The notes under the pieces were generated by a model that ran no database searches, had not been told where the DNA came from, and saw nothing but the letters and a program-made list of their open reading frames with translations. From Radicibacter daui (GTDB taxonomy: Bacteria > Pseudomonadota > Alphaproteobacteria > Radicibacterales > Radicibacteraceae), in the NCBI GenBank assembly GCA_030657355.1, contig CP131056.1:1071001-1135000 (forward strand): a stretch of 64,000 nt of DNA. The letters are read 5' to 3'. Positions 34,164-43,255 of the stretch are shown piece after piece. Both the position numbers and the translations under genes were made by a program. Each line of letters starts with the position of its first letter. The stretch's first letter is position 1.

Positions 34164-35552
34164 TTATTCCGCCAGCGCCGCCAGAATGCGCGCCCAGGAG
34201 CGTGTGCCCTTGTGGAAGCTCGTGAGGTCGTACTTCTCGTTGGGCGAATGCACGCGGTCATCATCAAGGCCGAAGCCCACCATCAGGCTGTCCATGCCCA
34301 GCTCGCGCTTGAAGGAGCCGAGGATGGGGATGGAGCCGCCGCTGCCGACGGTCACGGCCTTGCGGCCCCATTCTTCCGTCAGCGCCGCCTTGGTGCGGGT
34401 AATCGCCTCGCTGCCCTGCGGCAGTTCCAGCGCCGGGCTGCCATGGTCGTCACCTTCGGAAAAACGCACCTTGCAGTCGGCCGGCAGCCGCTCGCGCACG
34501 AAGGCGCGGAAGGCGTCGATCACCTTGTTCGGGTCCTGCTGGCCCACAAGGCGGAAGGTGAGCTTGGCATGGGCCTCCGAGGGGATGACTGTCTTGGTGC
34601 CGGCACCGGTATAACCGCCCCAGATGCCGTTGATCTCCGCCGTCGGGCGGGCCCAGAGCTGGTGCAGCACCGGCATGTCCTTTTCGCCGGCCGGCACCGA
34701 AAGACCGATCTCGCCGAGGAACTTCTTTTCATCAAACGGCAGTCCGGCCCAGTCGGCCGCCAGCTCCGCCGGCACTTCGGCCACACCGTCATAAAAGCCC
34801 GGAATGGTCACATGGTTATTGTCATCATGGATCGCCGACAGGATGCGGCTCAGCACGCGGATCGGGTTGGCGGCAGCCGAGCCATACATGCCGGAATGAA
34901 GATCCCGGTCGGCCGCGATGATGGTCATTTCCTCGCGCGCCATGCCGCGCAGCGCGGTGGTGATGGTCGGCACGCCTTCCGCCACCATGCCGGTGTCGCA
35001 CACCAGGATCAGGTCGCCCTTCAGCTCATCCTTGTTGTCGGCAAGGAACGCGGGCAGGGAGGGGGAGCCGCACTCTTCCTCGCCTTCCAGCACGATGGTG
35101 ACGGGGCAGGGCAGGGAGCCTTCAACGGCAAGTGTTGCCCGCACGGCCTCGATAAAGGTCATCAGCTGGCCTTTATCGTCGGCCGCACCGCGCGCAACGA
35201 TGCGCTTCTTGCCGCCCACTTCCTTGATCTGCGGCTCGAAGGGCGGGGTTTCCCACAGATCGAGCGGATCGACCGGCTGCACATCGTAATGGCCGTAAAA
35301 AACCAGATGCGGGCTCGCCTTGCGGCCCTTCATGTGGCCGATGACCATCGGGTGCCCGGCCGTCGGCCGCACGGAAGCATCGAAGCCCAGATCCGTCAGC
35401 GCCTTGCCCAGCCAGGCCGCCGCTTTTTCCACTTCCGGCTTGAAAGCCGGGTCGGTGGAGATGGAGGCGATGGAGAGCAGCTCGAACAGGCGCGCCAGAG
35501 AGGCATCAAGCCCGGCATCGATGGCGGAGAGAACGGCTTCGGTCTTGGACAT
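34164..35552 (-). CDS. M20 family metallopeptidase (dipeptidase)
   Basis: A 462-residue cytoplasmic M20 peptidase. The chosen ATG at 35552 (MSKTEAVLSAID) removes an implausible 67-residue leader. Zn ligands appear in order: HYDVQP (about residue 87), the bridging Asp in GAADDKGQ, EGEEECG (about 153-159), VCDTGMV and a late His in HSPNEKYD. The bacterial dimerisation lid sits about 205-375. Such enzymes cleave dipeptides or N-acyl amino acids with a free carboxylate. The gene lies between two strong terminators, so it is monocistronic. Confidence 0.93.
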   Translation of the reverse strand: MSKTEAVLSAIDAGLDASLARLFELLSIASISTDPAFKPEVEKAAAWLGKALTDLGFDASVRPTAGHPMVIGHMKGRKASPHLVFYGHYDVQPVDPLDLWETPPFEPQIKEVGGKKRIVARGAADDKGQLMTFIEAVRATLAVEGSLPCPVTIVLEGEEECGSPSLPAFLADNKDELKGDLILVCDTGMVAEGVPTITTALRGMAREEMTIIAADRDLHSGMYGSAAANPIRVLSRILSAIHDDNNHVTIPGFYDGVAEVPAELAADWAGLPFDEKKFLGEIGLSVPAGEKDMPVLHQLWARPTAEINGIWGGYTGAGTKTVIPSEAHAKLTFRLVGQQDPNKVIDAFRAFVRERLPADCKVRFSEGDDHGSPALELPQGSEAITRTKAALTEEWGRKAVTVGSGGSIPILGSFKRELGMDSLMVGFGLDDDRVHSPNEKYDLTSFHKGTRSWARILAALAE

Positions 35553-35672
35553 GAGTAAAGAGAACCCTTCTGGATTTCTGTCGCCGTGCCGGCACGGCTT
35601 GTGGTTCGAGCTATAGGCCCGCACCTCGGCCCTTGCCAACCCCGGTGCGCCCTTGTCGTGAAGCGGCAAACA

Positions 35673-35704
35673 AAAACCCCGCCGGATCGCTCCGGCGGGG
35701 TTTT
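35673..35704. terminator. Terminator downstream of gap
   Basis: AAAACCCCGCCGGA and TCCGGCGGGGTTTT form a perfect 14-bp stem with loop TCGC. On the minus strand it ends the gap transcript, 27 bases after the stop. Confidence 0.93.
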
Positions 35705-35730
35705 CTTGTCGGTGCCTTGCGGCGGGCTGC

Positions 35731-36741
35731 TTACTTGGCAGCGGCCCAGGCAACGGCGGTGTCGCTCATCCGGTTGGAGAAGCCCCACTCGTTGTCGTAC
35801 CAGCTGAGGATACGCACGAAGTTGCCTTCCATGACCTTCACTTCCTTGAGCGCGAAGATCGAGGAATGCGAGTCATGGTTGAAGTCGTGGGAAACCAGCG
35901 GCTCGTCATAGCAGCCGAGGATACCCTTCAGCGGGCCGGACGCGGCGGCAGCCTTGATGGCTTCCTGGATCTCGGCGACGGTGGTGTTCTTCTTGGCGAC
36001 GAACTTGAAGTCGACCACGGAGACGTTCGGCGTCGGCACGCGAATGGAGGTGCCGTCCAGCTTGCCATTGAGGTGCGGCAGCACCTTGCCCACGGCCTTG
36101 GCGGCACCGGTCGAGGTCGGGATCATGCTGAGAGCGGCAGCGCGGGCGCGATGCAGGTCGGAATGCATGGTGTCCACGGTCGGCTGGTCGCCGGTGTAGC
36201 TGTGGATCGTGGTCATGAAGCCATGATCGATGCCAACGGCCTTGTCGAGCACATAGGCAACCGGCGCAAGGCAGTTGGTGGTGCAGCTGGCGTTGGAAAC
36301 GATGGTCATCGCCGAGGTCAGCTTGTCATGGTTCACACCATAGACAACCGTCAGGTCTTCGTCGGTGGCCGGGGCGGAGATCAGCACGCGCTTGGCGCCG
36401 GCTGCCAGATGCAGCGAGGCCTTGTCGCGGGCGGTGAAGCGGCCCGAGCATTCCATGACGATGTCGACACCCAGATCACCCCAGCCGCACTTGGCCGGAT
36501 CGGGGCTCTGCACGACCTTGATGGTCTTGCCGTTGACGACGAGGTTGCCGTCCTTGACTTCGACGGTGCCGGGGAAACGGCCATGAACGGAGTCATACTT
36601 CAGGAGATGCGCGTTGGTGGCGGCGGGAGCGAGGTCGTTGATGGCAACGACATCCACATCCGTGCGGCCGGATTCCGCAAGCGCGCGAAAGACGAGACGG
36701 CCAATGCGGCCAAAACCGTTGATGGCAACCTTAACGGCCAT
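35731..36741 (-). CDS. gap: Glyceraldehyde-3-phosphate dehydrogenase
   Basis: A 336-residue NAD-type GAPDH. NGFGRIGR (about 8-15) is the dinucleotide fold, and SNASCTTNCLAP carries the catalytic Cys153. The S-loop and phosphate sites follow (HSYTGDQPTVD, TGAAKAVGKVLP, RVPTPNVSVVD), and the C-terminal YDNEWGFSNRM is intact. It oxidises glyceraldehyde-3-phosphate in glycolysis or the Calvin direction. It is 169 bases downstream of tkt, an old tkt-gap pairing also found in autotrophic alphaproteobacteria; no other cbb genes are present. Confidence 0.97.
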   Translation of the reverse strand: MAVKVAINGFGRIGRLVFRALAESGRTDVDVVAINDLAPAATNAHLLKYDSVHGRFPGTVEVKDGNLVVNGKTIKVVQSPDPAKCGWGDLGVDIVMECSGRFTARDKASLHLAAGAKRVLISAPATDEDLTVVYGVNHDKLTSAMTIVSNASCTTNCLAPVAYVLDKAVGIDHGFMTTIHSYTGDQPTVDTMHSDLHRARAAALSMIPTSTGAAKAVGKVLPHLNGKLDGTSIRVPTPNVSVVDFKFVAKKNTTVAEIQEAIKAAAASGPLKGILGCYDEPLVSHDFNHDSHSSIFALKEVKVMEGNFVRILSWYDNEWGFSNRMSDTAVAWAAAK

Positions 36742-36910
36742 GGTGGTACTCCCTCATTTCAGTCTGGCGTTTCAGTCAGGCGTGTATTCAGGCGGACAAG
36801 GGTCAGCCGGCCGGTCGGCCGGTCCGACAAAAACATGGGTTCGGAAGGCCCCGGGGAAGGCGCAGCCGGTTGGCCACATTTCCCCCGGGGTGCTTTTTGC
36901 TCCCGAACGG

Positions 36911-38923
36911 TCAGTCTTGTAAACGCTTCCGTGCAGCTGCGACGATTGCGTCGCTGGTGATGCCGAAATGCTCGTAGGCCTTCTCTGCCGGGGCGGAGAC
37001 GCCGAAGCTCGAGATGGCGATAACAGTGCCGTTCTCGCCGACAAAGCGGCTCCAGCCCATCGGATGCGCCGCCTCGATGGCGATGCGCACGGTGCCGGCG
37101 CCCAGCACGCTGGCCTGATAGGCTGCGTCCTGCTTGTCGAAGAGTTCCCAGCACGGGCAGGAGACGACAGCAGTGCCGACGCCTTCGGCTTCCAGCACGT
37201 CACGGGCGGCCATGGCCAGCTCGATTTCGGTGCCGGTGGAGAAGATGGTGACCTTCTGCTCACCCGTGGCCTTGCGCAGCACATAGGCGCCGCGCGCGGT
37301 CAGGTTCTCTTCCGTGTGTTCGGTGCGCACGGTCGGCACGCCCTGGCGGGAGAGGGCGAGCAGCGACGGGGTGTCGGGCGTGTTGACCGCCAGTTCCCAG
37401 GCTTCCGCCGTCTCCACGAGGTCGCACGGGCGGAACACGTTGAGGTTCGGCATCGCACGCAGGGCCGCCAGATGCTCGATCGGCTGGTGGGTGGGGCCGT
37501 CTTCGCCAAGGCCGATGGAATCATGCGTCATCACATAGATAACGCGCTGCTTCATCAGGGCCGACAGGCGGATGGACGGGCGGCAGTAGTCCGCAAAGCT
37601 GAGGAAGGTGCCGCCATAGGGGATGAAGCCGCCATGCAGCGCCATGCCGTTCATCGCTGCGGCCATGCCGTGCTCGCGCACACCCCAGCGGATGTAGCTG
37701 CCGTGGAAGTCGTTGCGGGAGACATCCTGCTGCGGCTTCACCAGCGTGAGGTTGGAGCCGGTCAGGTCAGCGGAGCCGCCCACGAGGGTCGGCACGGCAG
37801 CGGCCAGCACTTCCAGCGCCTTCTGCGAGCAGGCGCGGGTGGCAAGCTTGGGCTTGTCCGTGCTGGCGCTCTGCTTCAGGGCGTTGATGGCGGCGGAAGC
37901 CTCGGCGGAGAAGTCACCCTTCTCGGCCTTTTCAAAGGCGGTGCGCTTGTCGGCCGGCAGGGCGGCAAGGCGCTTTTCCCAGGCGGCGCTGTCGGTTGCG
38001 CTGCGCGCACCGGCAGTGCGCCAGGCGCCCATGATGTGGTCCGGAATCTCGAACGGGGCGTAGGGCCAGCCGAGCGCTTCACGCGCACCCTGGATTTCCT
38101 TGTCACCCAGCGGCGAGCCGTGGCTGGAGGCGGAACCGGCCTTGGTCGGTGCGCCGAAACCGATGGTGGTGCGGCAGGCGATCAGGGTCGGCGTCAGCGT
38201 CTTCTTGGCAGCTTCGATGGCGGCGGCAACGTCGCCGGCATTGTGGCCGTCCACGCTGTGGGCATCCCAGCCATAGGCGCGGAAGCGGTCGAGCGTGTGA
38301 TCGGTGAAGGACAGCGCGGTGGAGCCGTCGATGGAGATGCCGTTGTCATCGTAAAGCACGATGAGCTTGCCAAGGCCGAGATGGCCGGCGAGCGAGGCCG
38401 CCTCGTGGCTGATGCCTTCCATGAGGTCGCCGTCGGAGGCGATCACGTAGGTGTAGTGATTGACGATATCGTCGCCGTAACGCGCGGCAGCCATACGCTC
38501 TGCAAGCGCAAAGCCCACAGCGGTGGCGATGCCCTGGCCCAGCGGGCCGGTCGTCGTTTCCACACCGGCTTCATGCTCGGCTTCCGGGTGGCCGGCGGTA
38601 CGCGCGCCCAGCTGACGGAAGTTCTTGAGCTCGGAGAGCGGCATGTGCTCGTAGCCGGTGAGGTAGAGCAGCGAATAGAGCAGCATCGAGCCGTGGCCGG
38701 CCGACAGGATGAAGCGATCGCGGTCAGCCCAGGTCGGCTTCTTCGGATCGAACTTCAGGAAGCGGCTGAACAGCACCGTCGCCACATCGGCCATGCCCAT
38801 CGGCATGCCGGGGTGGCCGGAATTGGCTTTCTGGACGGCGTCCATGGAAAGGGCGCGGATGGCATTGGCCATCTCGGCATGGGAAGCGCCGGAAGCGGTG
38901 CTGGAATTTGCGGAAGCGGGCAT
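36911..38923 (-). CDS. tkt: Transketolase
   Basis: A 670-residue transketolase. The thiamine-diphosphate region is visible as [12 protein letters not shown] (about 125) and [21 protein letters not shown] with the Mg-binding Asp and Asn ([10 protein letters not shown], about 195). The pyrimidine domain has [18 protein letters not shown] (about 415) and [19 protein letters not shown] near 475. The C-terminal domain ends [16 protein letters not shown]. It shuttles two-carbon units in the pentose phosphate pathway and precedes gap. The start is ATG at 38923. Codon use is that of the surrounding core genes. Confidence 0.97.
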   Translation of the reverse strand: MPASANSSTASGASHAEMANAIRALSMDAVQKANSGHPGMPMGMADVATVLFSRFLKFDPKKPTWADRDRFILSAGHGSMLLYSLLYLTGYEHMPLSELKNFRQLGARTAGHPEAEHEAGVETTTGPLGQGIATAVGFALAERMAAARYGDDIVNHYTYVIASDGDLMEGISHEAASLAGHLGLGKLIVLYDDNGISIDGSTALSFTDHTLDRFRAYGWDAHSVDGHNAGDVAAAIEAAKKTLTPTLIACRTTIGFGAPTKAGSASSHGSPLGDKEIQGAREALGWPYAPFEIPDHIMGAWRTAGARSATDSAAWEKRLAALPADKRTAFEKAEKGDFSAEASAAINALKQSASTDKPKLATRACSQKALEVLAAAVPTLVGGSADLTGSNLTLVKPQQDVSRNDFHGSYIRWGVREHGMAAAMNGMALHGGFIPYGGTFLSFADYCRPSIRLSALMKQRVIYVMTHDSIGLGEDGPTHQPIEHLAALRAMPNLNVFRPCDLVETAEAWELAVNTPDTPSLLALSRQGVPTVRTEHTEENLTARGAYVLRKATGEQKVTIFSTGTEIELAMAARDVLEAEGVGTAVVSCPCWELFDKQDAAYQASVLGAGTVRIAIEAAHPMGWSRFVGENGTVIAISSFGVSAPAEKAYEHFGITSDAIVAAARKRLQD

Positions 38924-39177
38924 GGGGCGGCTGGCCTGGACTCTTGGTCGCTGGGAAAGGCGGAGGCACGGCGGGCCGGTCGTCCGGCTCTATTGCCGTA
39001 ATGGGCCTTCTTCAAGGCCGCTGCACCATGCCCGCGAGATGCGGCAAAATCAACCGGTGGCTTGGTAGAAAAGGCGCTGCCAGGCCTATTATCCGTTTGC
39101 CAAACGTGAGGGAAGGGCGGCGCCCGTGTCGCACCGCCCTTCAGTGCCCTCTGGAGAGCATCGTGCTGGCAGTTTAC

Positions 39178-41232
39178 TTAACGCTTCTTGATGGGCTTTT
39201 TAAGGACACCGGTGCGCTGTTCCTCATTGCCGTCATTCAGCGTCAGCTCTTCCTCTGCTTCATCGAGAACTTCAAGCCTTCGCGCATTTTCAGCTCGTTT
39301 CAGGGCTGTTTCTTCTTTCTTTCTTTTCCGCTCCCGTTTGGCTTCCTCTTCCTTGCGGCGGGCGATTTCCTGCTTTTCCTCAAAGGTCTGCGGTTTTTCC
39401 CTTGTCCTTTTAGTGCCCTGCCTCGGCGGTAAATCTTCCAGGATGATGTTTTCTTCGTATTCGTCATCTCTTCGGGACAAGGAGCCTCGTTTGTATATCT
39501 CCTCGGTAAGCCTCTTGATCATTGCCGCATCTGAATCGAACTCATCGCGGATAACGGTGGTTGAGGCTGGGTAGGCATTGGCCGCGAAATAGATGAATTC
39601 CTCAGTCGCGGTTAGCAGATAGCTTTCCGCCGATTCCTTGTCGAATTCGGCAATTTCCTCAGCGCCGGCAACCGCAGCCTGGCAGTCGAAGAGGCCGAAG
39701 AGCCTGTCCATTATGGTATCGGCATCGGCATCTGTGATGCCGCCTTCTATGTTTCTCAAGGCTTCCAGAGCCTCCGGCTCACCGTGCCCGGCGGCAGGGG
39801 CGGAGTAGTTGACGGCCGTTGGGCGATTGTCGACGAGCGCCATATAGGCCTCGGCGGCATCCGTTACCTGATTGGCGTTGACGGCCTGATCGGTGCTGAC
39901 CTTTCCGAGTTTCGCAATGATGTCGTCGATCTTGCGAATATAAAGAGGGAGTATTTCTGCCCTTTCCTGATAGGGGCGGGTCAGTTGGTCGTCGCTCTTC
40001 GGGATTTTCTCATTCGTATAGAAGCTGTATTTTTCCGGGGAGAAGCGGGTTTTTATGCCCTCAAGGGCGTCAATTAGGTCCTGTACGGTGGTGTTTTCTC
40101 CGCGCGGCAGCAGTATGCGCGTTGCCGCGTTTTTCATGAGCTGTTCGCTGCTGGTGTGGTCGCCCATGCTGCCGGCATCCTTCAGCGAATCCGACCGGCC
40201 GACGAACTTGATGTTTCCGTCCTGTATTCGTGCGGTGAAGTTGGACGGTGCCGGACGGGTGCCGCGCGGGTTGCCGGCACTCAGGTGAGCGCTTACCTCA
40301 ACCCAGTTCCCCAGATCCGGAACATCTATATCGAGCTTGGCTCTCAGCTCCTTTGAGCAGGCGCTGAAGACGGTCGGAAAGGCCTGCGCCACTGTATAGA
40401 GGAAGCTGGTTCTCTGGTCGGCGATCTGCTGAGCGTCCAGCTCCCCAGAAATCTCCGAAGAGGCGTCGTAGAGTTTTGCCAGCTCTTCCGCGGCAGCCTT
40501 GGGGCTGTTCGGTAAGCCATCGAGCTTGCCTTTTGTGATCAGGGTGGTCTCAAGCGCTCTCAGGACGGCAAGAGTGCGTCCTTCTCCCTTGCCGGTGACG
40601 TTGCTGCGGGAGGCGCCGGAGACCTTGCTCTTGATGCCGGTATCCAGCGATGCACCAGGAAGGCTGTCCCTTATTTCCAGATAATGTGACCCCAACTGCT
40701 CAAGGCTGAGTTTCTGGAATCCGCCACTCTCCGGGTTCGCGAGTTGATCCAGCAGATCGAGCAGTTGTTTGTTGGGCGCCGGACGGTCCTTTCGGAAGGC
40801 AGGATATTTCTTCAACTGAGCGAACAGGAGCGCCATGTTCGCCTTGGCGTCCGCTACGTTGCGCCCGGCAACGGCCGCGGCGATGACTTCCCGGTTGGCG
40901 GAGAAGGCGGTGGAGTGCTGGCCCTGGCTGCCACCATGTTTGGATTTGGGCCTGCCGGCGATATTCAGCTCGGTGATGATGCCGTCATCATCCGTCTTGG
41001 CTCGTAGCTGCACCTCCGAGGCATCTGGATCGGCGGGGGCGTGCCAGATATAGCCGACAGCGTGGTCCCTCAGGCCGAAGCTGGGAGTATTTTGCTGGGT
41101 AAAGAGGTTTGTAGCTAGTGGCTGTCTGTTTATTTTGGGTAATATGTTGAAGATGAAGTTGAGTTGTTGAGTGTTCAGTGCCTGAGAGTTTTGATAGTTC
41201 TGTGACCTCGGGTCGTCGTCTCTGTAATCCAT
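39178..41232 (-). CDS. Unrecognised 684-residue protein, second gene of a two-gene module
   Basis: I do not recognise this protein. It has no signal peptide or transmembrane helix. Two similar short motifs occur: GGSQGQHSTAF (about residue 100-110) and GSMGDHTSSEQ (about 370-380), both G-S-x-G-x-H-[ST], each followed by a helix with conserved hydrophobic spacing. The middle is helical with many Ala and Asp. The last 110 residues are extremely charged, with repeated KR and EEK stretches forming a predicted coiled coil ending KKPIKKR. The local GC content is visibly lower than in tkt and the GGCT gene on either side, and AT-rich stretches surround the start, suggesting acquisition. It follows the 41253 gene by 20 bases and is surely cotranscribed. 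Confidence 0.8.
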   Translation of the reverse strand: MDYRDDDPRSQNYQNSQALNTQQLNFIFNILPKINRQPLATNLFTQQNTPSFGLRDHAVGYIWHAPADPDASEVQLRAKTDDDGIITELNIAGRPKSKHGGSQGQHSTAFSANREVIAAAVAGRNVADAKANMALLFAQLKKYPAFRKDRPAPNKQLLDLLDQLANPESGGFQKLSLEQLGSHYLEIRDSLPGASLDTGIKSKVSGASRSNVTGKGEGRTLAVLRALETTLITKGKLDGLPNSPKAAAEELAKLYDASSEISGELDAQQIADQRTSFLYTVAQAFPTVFSACSKELRAKLDIDVPDLGNWVEVSAHLSAGNPRGTRPAPSNFTARIQDGNIKFVGRSDSLKDAGSMGDHTSSEQLMKNAATRILLPRGENTTVQDLIDALEGIKTRFSPEKYSFYTNEKIPKSDDQLTRPYQERAEILPLYIRKIDDIIAKLGKVSTDQAVNANQVTDAAEAYMALVDNRPTAVNYSAPAAGHGEPEALEALRNIEGGITDADADTIMDRLFGLFDCQAAVAGAEEIAEFDKESAESYLLTATEEFIYFAANAYPASTTVIRDEFDSDAAMIKRLTEEIYKRGSLSRRDDEYEENIILEDLPPRQGTKRTREKPQTFEEKQEIARRKEEEAKRERKRKKEETALKRAENARRLEVLDEAEEELTLNDGNEEQRTGVLKKPIKKR

Positions 41233-41252
41233 GATAAAATTTCTTTCTTTTA

Positions 41253-42521
41253 TTATTCCAGACCGACCTGCAATTTACTAACTCCATCCCGCAGGGTTTG
41301 GCCAAGTCTCAGCGAAACGCCGAAAGGGTTGGCGTCGTAATCTTCCAGCACCGAACCGCTGGCAAGCAGGGCATCAAAGGCATCCAGGGCGGTTTTGACC
41401 CCTGTGGCCGTCTTTGCCGAGGGCTGGGCATCATAATTGAACAGCGCGGCCATCAATCTGGTGTGGTTGCCGCCAGTCAAAGCCAGAAAGCCGTAGTCGG
41501 CGATCTGATTCAGGTCGGGGTGATTATAGTTGCGCAGGGCCTTCTGTAGCGCCCCGATCTGCTTATCGAGCGCTTCCTTGGTCTCCTGCCAGATCGGCAT
41601 CAGCCTGACCGGCCGGCCGGCGGTGAGGCTGGCGAGGCGTTGCCGGACATCTTCATAACCCTGTAGTGCTTCCGCCGGCCGCATGCTCTGCCGTGCGGCA
41701 TCGGCGCGTTTGAGATCAGCGGAGAGGGTGCTGCGTTCTTCACCGGTAAGCTGGCCGCGTTTTTCCTCGGCCAGTGCGACGACGCGGGCGCGTGCGCTCT
41801 TCAGCTCTTCCTCGCCGATCTGTGCTCCCTCGTCTTCGACCTCGGGGCTGGCCTCCTCTTCCAGCTCCGGCAGCGCCTCCAGCTCATCTCGCAGCGCCGA
41901 GAGCAGGGCTATTGCCGCGGTCGCGTCTCCGGAGGCGGCCAAGCTGGTCGCCTGCTTAAGGCCGGCGGACATGCGGGCGGCGGTGTCCTTGCCAAGTTGC
42001 TCGCGTCTGGCGCGGCCAAGAGCAATCACCTCGCCGCGCAATTCGGCGACTTCGGATTGCAAGTCCATGTCGTTGTTGGCGGGCCCGCCGGTCGCGCTGC
42101 CTTCAGCGGCTTTTTCCCCGTTGCCGACATTGTCCTCGGCTTCGGCGCCGGTTATCTCTTCCTCGTCCTCCGGACTATCGGCTTCCAGCAGGGCGCCATC
42201 CGGTCCGATGACCTGGATGGTGTATTTGAGGCCGACCTGTTTAAGAAACAGCCTGATGCGGCGGGCGAGGCCAGTGATGGGTTCGCTGACACAGGTAAGC
42301 GTCAGCAACTTTTCTTCCAGCGCCAGGCTACCGCAAACGGTTTTGGGGGTCTCGCCGCTGCTCTTGGCCAGTTTAGCGAGTTGCGGCGGGGCCTTGAGCT
42401 TGTGCAGGATCAGCACGTCGCCCGGGGGTTTCTTGCCAAGGCAAAATCCGAAATTCACCGGCTTGCGCCGGGCAACGGCGAAGAGGGCGCGGTAGCCCTT
42501 TATTTCGTCTTCGCTGAGAAT
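41253..42521 (-). CDS. Unrecognised repeat protein, first gene of the two-gene module; ATT start candidate
   Basis: A 422-residue protein if translation starts at ATT 42521; no ATG, GTG or TTG occurs in frame before GTG at 42458. The ATT is preceded by an AGAGG site eight bases away and follows an in-frame TGA at 42525. The extra 21 codons look coding (SEDEIKGYRALFAVARRKP leading into VNFGFCLGKKP). Residues about 20-115 form an alpha/beta domain. Two tandem helical repeats of about 56 residues follow: one from RGEVIALGRARREQL, one from RARVVALAEEKRGQL, both ending L-x-x-L after an R. Acidic Glu/Asp-rich linkers separate them. There is no signal peptide. Function unknown. Confidence 0.75.
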   Translation of the reverse strand: MLSEDEIKGYRALFAVARRKPVNFGFCLGKKPPGDVLILHKLKAPPQLAKLAKSSGETPKTVCGSLALEEKLLTLTCVSEPITGLARRIRLFLKQVGLKYTIQVIGPDGALLEADSPEDEEEITGAEAEDNVGNGEKAAEGSATGGPANNDMDLQSEVAELRGEVIALGRARREQLGKDTAARMSAGLKQATSLAASGDATAAIALLSALRDELEALPELEEEASPEVEDEGAQIGEEELKSARARVVALAEEKRGQLTGEERSTLSADLKRADAARQSMRPAEALQGYEDVRQRLASLTAGRPVRLMPIWQETKEALDKQIGALQKALRNYNHPDLNQIADYGFLALTGGNHTRLMAALFNYDAQPSAKTATGVKTALDAFDALLASGSVLEDYDANPFGVSLRLGQTLRDGVSKLQVGLE

Positions 42522-42681
42522 GGCTCAATCCTCTGTCAGAGGGCTGCATGCTAGTCGCAATCTATCCTATTCGCTAACATGGTTTGGTTAACATTTTGTG
42601 CAAAATGAACAGTCTAGCACGCCATGGTTGTCAACTTTTGGCGTCGTTTACACTGAGGCTCCAATCGCAGCAAAGCCCCCG

Positions 42682-43173
42682 ATGCTCTATTTCGCCTATG
42701 GCTCCAATCTCGATCCGGAACAGATGCTCGCCCGCTGTCCCGGCCATGAATTCGTGGCCGTTGCCGGGCTTGCGGACCATCGCCTGACCTTCCCGCGGTT
42801 TTCCACCGGGCGGCGTTGCGGCGTGGCAGGTATCGAGCCGGAAGCGGGGGCAAACGTCTGGGGCGTTATCTACCGGCTGACCACTGAAAATCATGCCGCT
42901 CTGCGCGGGTTTGAAGGGTACGATCCGGGGCGTCCGGCAGCGGAAAACCACTATGGCGAAACCCGCCTGACACTGACTGGTCGGGGCGGCGAGCGTTATG
43001 AGGATGTGCTGTCCTATATCGCGACCCCGATGGCCGGCGGGCCGTTCCTCCCCGATGCGGCCTATCACGGCCATATCCTGCGCGGCGCCCGCCACTGGCA
43101 ATTGCCGGCGGCCTGGATCGTGTTTCTGGAAGCCATCGAGCCTCTTGAGGCAGTCGCGGCCTCTCCGGCCTGA
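42682..43173 (+). CDS. Gamma-glutamylcyclotransferase-like protein
   Basis: A 163-residue GGCT-fold protein. The ATG at 42682 opens directly with MLYFAYGSNLDPEQM, the classic YGSN loop; the frame is open upstream but without coding character. The middle has GVIYRLTTENHAALRGFEGYDP, the strand-helix typical of the fold. Homologues cyclise gamma-glutamyl peptides to 5-oxoproline or cleave related amides. It is divergent from the unknown two-gene module, with 160 bases between, and is followed after 82 bases by an isoaspartyl peptidase on the same strand. Both act on amide side chains or N-terminal glutamyl groups, which may be a coincidence. Confidence 0.88.
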   Translation: MLYFAYGSNLDPEQMLARCPGHEFVAVAGLADHRLTFPRFSTGRRCGVAGIEPEAGANVWGVIYRLTTENHAALRGFEGYDPGRPAAENHYGETRLTLTGRGGERYEDVLSYIATPMAGGPFLPDAAYHGHILRGARHWQLPAAWIVFLEAIEPLEAVAASPA

Positions 43174-43255
43174 AGGTCGCAGCCCGATGCCGGGCTCTTG
43201 CCCCTGAATGCGGTTTCAGCCTTGATGGGGGCCTCCTTCAGAAAGGACAGGGCAG

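Noticed and set aside
36968..39001. Long plus-strand open frame (677 codons) opposite tkt.
   Set aside because: Antisense shadow of transketolase, which is unambiguous by motifs.
39113..39141. Hairpin AAGGGCGG/CCGCCCTT between tkt and the 684-residue gene, as a terminator.
   Set aside because: There is no T-tract on the minus side, so I do not call it an intrinsic terminator.
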